Below, one piece after another: positions 41,101 through 42,423 of a stretch of 42,423 bases of DNA. The number at the start of each line of letters is the position of its first letter. Position 1 is the first letter of the stretch. The translations under genes were made by a program, and so were the position numbers. Source of the DNA: a virus; IMG/VR virus record IMGVR_UViG_3300007754_000019, positions 1 to 42,423 of that record. One strand, given 5' to 3'. A model generated the notes under the pieces. It saw only the letters and a program-made list of their open reading frames with translations. It was not told the origin of the DNA and made no database searches.

Positions 41101-42423
41101 AAAGAAAATTTACTTTCTTCTAGAACATATACTTTAAAATTACACGCAAACACGTCTGTGGGACCGTTAAACGGGTTGGGAGATTCTTTAGCACCGACTC
41201 CGACTCGCGGTGAAATTTTATTATTAACAAATTCTCGTTATGCTAGTTCTAGTGATTTATATAGCGATGCCGGACCTAGATATGGATGGTTAGATGGGGA
41301 TTTGGCTTGGATTGATGACTATAACGATACAGGAAAATGGGCAGTACTTGAAAAGAAGAATCCATTTACGTTGAGAGAACAACTTTATCCTACCGGCAAG
41401 CCGGCTAATACTGGATTTGGTCAGGCTATCTCAACCAACAAGGATACATCTACGCTGTTGGTTGGATCTGTACATGACGGCACGTCAGCCGGTAATATTG
41501 AACAATGGACAAGAACTATTAAAACAGTCTTTGATGTAACAAGTATTTTTGTAAGTGGAGATGGCTCACTAACATCAGGACATTTAAGTGAATCAGGATT
41601 TTTATTAACAATTAATACAGATGGTTTACCTAAGCCTGCACCATTTGGTGTATTTCCTAGTGATGCTAATCCTAATAGAATTAATAGTAAAACTTTTGAA
41701 CATACGTTTAATATACGTGTTGGTACAAATACTACTACAAGCTCCCCAAAAGAAATTGGTCTAGGCGGCATTGGCATTGCAGCCAATGGTGTAACTTTTG
41801 TAAGTCCAATTATTGACGGGAATTTGACAAACGACACAGGGCCAGCAAAAGGCGTAGCACCAGGCAATTGGAAATGGAACGCGATAGTAAACAGAACAAA
41901 TTTGGGATTAGACGCGAGTGACGGCCACCCACAAGAAGATGGTGAGTATCATTACCATAGTGGTAAGTTTTTAAGCCAATGGAATAGCGGAGTCTATACA
42001 GAAAATAATTATTATAATAACACGAATTACAGCGGAGACCATTGGAGACATGCAGATGGACACTCTAAGATTATAGGCTACGCATACGACGGTTATCCAA
42101 TTTATGGACCATTCGGTTACCAAACTCCTGGAAATTCTACAACAACACCTGTACGTATGACATCTTCTTATCGTACACACTCATCACCGTTAAGTGAAAG
42201 AGGATACAATTATACAGTTTATCCTGTTGGTTCATTTATAGAAGATCATTATTATTTAGATGGTGTCGGAACTTTAGACAAACACAATGGTCGTTATTGT
42301 GTAACCCCTGATTATCCTGATGGCACCTATGCATACTTTTTAACTATAAAAGTAGACGGAACTCCTGTATATCCTTATATCGTAGGACCTACATTTAAAG
42401 AACAACCTGTTTTAGAAACAGAC
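35158..42423 (+). CDS. Giant baseplate/virion protein with C-terminal YHYH domain (runs off the right edge)
   Basis: An unbroken plus-strand frame starts at ATG 35158 (AGGAAA 7 nt upstream, 8 bp after gp6) and is open to the last base, at least 2422 codons. It starts MAIRKTVNLLPNQFQTEVNK and has a long wedge-like N-terminal region (YYVWTPPIDLDKITSYARYF, HPWEMLGFFEKPSWWEKEYG). Its place after gp25-gp6 is that of gp7 in T4, but it is over twice as long, so it may combine functions. Near residue 2086 is FGQAISTNKDTSTLLVGSVHDG-type repeat sequence, and from about 2160 a YHYH domain: GEYHYHSGKF (2262 on), HADGHSKIIGYAYDGYPIYG, NGRYCVTPDYPDGTYAYF. The family binds unknown ligands, perhaps metal via His. 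The stop lies beyond the window. Confidence 0.85.
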   Translation, partial: MAIRKTVNLLPNQFQTEVNKKFLNSTLDQLLSPGTLDIVNGFVGRRDVDNFKTTDSYLLESTADRTNYQLEPAFTIKKDAANLRFTDRLHSGTSHVLGQSAYDYAATYIDLINAVKSRGGNSFDHDKIFSSEYYVWTPPIDLDKITSYARYFWLQDGPDVVEITDKLNIDSEVLGKKNFTTTTGNIKFTNGLKVKFTHADTQPTTYYNKEYIVANVGKSIELIEWNSLITPESNVYSLGKDYITIKPGSIDGNQWSNNNRWFHEDIIAKTAEYNKTVPVYNSALRAKRPIIEFDKDLKLYNFGVSKLTNVDLVDTLFTDAFSNLEGSAKAGTFIDGVAVEAGQKIVFTKDEDSFVNGFIYEIQIVTIGGVETIHLEKITTVADPVEGNTLIAKLGNNAGSQWYYKNNAWIKGQIKSKLNQAPLFDMFDNAGNSFSTYTNSKFAGTTVFSYAINSAGVADTELGFGLTYRNFNNIGDIVFHDNIIKDSFVYTSDVLNNISANIRLAKGFLHKSTSITQYNVLNNWTKAPFESRQFVQQTISVGTELKQFKVTTTPKAETIAKNLIVTVNGKLQVKGDNSETTKDFYIVVNDGVQFINFTRDLVKEDIVVIKSYTDDLIETLVDGETYTIPINLNNNPLNNLDTTTTFTLGQIRDHVGTCVENSLDFDGVFFGYNNLRDIGDINTLGVKIIQNSASLAKAGYILTNNEYDFFASIDHAEIEYNKFKNLFLQTADKLQYNDNPATFVDLILITMFAGKNSTMPYYDSDMVPFSTDNTETTYVVFDIDNKKFELKRTYNDTTPGQTAVLIYHNDVLLIKDQDYTFSTTTPFVTLTDSVTLVANDKIKLVEYNTTLGNFIPPTPTKLGLYPKYTPKKYTDNSYVTSISAIQGHDGSIIPAYGDYKDDVLLELEKKIYNNIKATYNKDLLSKFEIIPGHIRKLPFTLDDINIITSAFLSQWAYRNNVNYTDNTHYDSSNPYTWNYSLVKNKLNSSEFLPGSWRGIYKYFYDTDRPHSHPWEMLGFFEKPSWWEKEYGPAPYTKDNLILWQDLEDGKIVSGPDAGTYDKYKRTGMVANYIPVDSSGALLNPREIGLTGVIDTDTTSDWKAGDDGPAETAWKRSSSYPFAVQKLFALTKPAKYFELMYDVSNVTKNLVGHYVDKDTGLFLVPNSVKTNGFVNTDKSIDYTLGYGNWLVDHAKYLSSDTVKLNTNLNTLSLNLAYKIAGFTDKEKLKIILEQISPTRSSNDIFVPQEDYSLYLLEGKPLAKINYSGLLIERTHTGYIIDGYSVDTPYFNILKSITTSGNTRQVSVGGIQLDSIPYELGKEYAIGQVVEVGQNTFYIVNAEFTATNNFDDDRQYLTSTPTVPTQGGITVLHHDDFQSTTTKVPYKTEYNTIQDVYDFIISYGRYLESVGLVFDNVSDDFGQIEDWDNSAREFLFWTQANFGPGSLITMSAGSNTFKFNLNQTQVSNLVSNILPSSVINQNKQRIAIQDLFYYREDNMFQLSSSEEVDGIFACTLNPIQTEHLLILENETVFKDVIWNLTTGSRQNRIKLVGYKTRLWDGTQQLPGYILLDDSVEVWNVNYSYQIGDIIKFKNKFYATNVSHSPTDLTELGKFDFSKWKLLDKVETGLLPNLDTKADQFRSFYEVEEDARMSSLDKLSTNLIGYQSRRYLENLQIDDTAQKKFYQGFLKEKGTSSVVNKLLRAKVPALDTTIDLYEEWAFRIGEYGSVDSTQTIDLYLEENKFKESPDLIELINSDEQYKDIHITVRPEDLHQRPQEPLYYSKNIFKHKTDNISNRLTLPTAGHVRTDDSEHSVLTLSDWVSSNIITITESIDIQTELLGRKSYTTNDSVQLYNGSVVFFSSSQITPSSYKGKNFVVSGVGESIQLTEKTEFLNSLKIGDKIWVANADSYPPQFEEDSKDWAMYRITNANNSPIAVAKDNNNELTVTFTYPIGKILEGDYIILRKFYNTADQSIDFSGVYKVKENLLSSRTYTLKLHANTSVGPLNGLGDSLAPTPTRGEILLLTNSRYASSSDLYSDAGPRYGWLDGDLAWIDDYNDTGKWAVLEKKNPFTLREQLYPTGKPANTGFGQAISTNKDTSTLLVGSVHDGTSAGNIEQWTRTIKTVFDVTSIFVSGDGSLTSGHLSESGFLLTINTDGLPKPAPFGVFPSDANPNRINSKTFEHTFNIRVGTNTTTSSPKEIGLGGIGIAANGVTFVSPIIDGNLTNDTGPAKGVAPGNWKWNAIVNRTNLGLDASDGHPQEDGEYHYHSGKFLSQWNSGVYTENNYYNNTNYSGDHWRHADGHSKIIGYAYDGYPIYGPFGYQTPGNSTTTPVRMTSSYRTHSSPLSERGYNYTVYPVGSFIEDHYYLDGVGTLDKHNGRYCVTPDYPDGTYAYFLTIKVDGTPVYPYIVGPTFKEQPVLETD

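Overview
The window is a contiguous block of the genome of a T4-like (Tevenvirinae/Kyanoviridae-type) marine myovirus, A+T-rich by eye and densely packed. Nearly every recognisable gene is a T4 morphogenesis gene in the shorter form typical of cyanophage and pelagiphage relatives. The late sigma factor gp55 is present together with several exact copies of the T4-type late promoter TATAAATA. No photosynthesis or other host-marker gene is seen, so the host cannot be named; an oceanic alphaproteobacterium or cyanobacterium is a reasonable guess only.

Layout. (1) 1-9062, minus strand: a cluster of fibre/appendage-like virion proteins built from shared modules, with two enzyme-like genes inserted (a 2OG-Fe(II) oxygenase and an uncharacterised 355-aa protein). 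One fibre protein carries four PKD-like repeats. (2) 9157-15487, minus strand: the head module in T4 order when read 5'->3' (gp20 portal, gp67-position protein, gp68-position acidic core protein, gp21 protease, gp22 scaffold, gp23 capsid), followed by a small virion protein isolated between two terminators. (3) 15564-19013: a divergent pair, the tape-measure-like protein (minus) and gp26 (plus). gp26 appears to be extended by a -1 programmed frameshift at an A AAT TTT heptamer. (4) 19013-21968: an accessory patch of tiny membrane proteins, an unknown 189-aa protein, an inverted fragment of that protein's C-terminus, an aminoacyl-transferase-like (ATE/Bpt) protein, a ~420-bp structured non-coding stretch, a PD-(D/E)XK Hjc-like nuclease and a small histone-H1-like (Hc1) protein. 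(5) 21998-25622, minus strand: gp46 and gp47 recombination nuclease subunits and gp55. (6) 25704-42423, plus strand: the baseplate module (tube-cap-like gp48/54 protein, gp53, a 1021-aa hub-like protein, gp5 spike without an evident lysozyme domain, gp25, gp6, and a giant wedge-position protein ending in a YHYH domain that runs off the window).

How it works together: gp46/47, the Hjc-like nuclease and perhaps the Hc1-like protein handle replication-recombination DNA. gp55 directs late transcription from the TATAAATA sites, giving head, tape-measure, baseplate and fibre proteins. The most promising points for a second look are the gp26 frameshift, the structured intergenic region at 20833-21251, the ATE-like protein, the gene remnant beside a back-to-back late-promoter palindrome, a 23-bp element shared upstream of gp20 and gp26, and three perfect palindromes in the leader of the first fibre gene.
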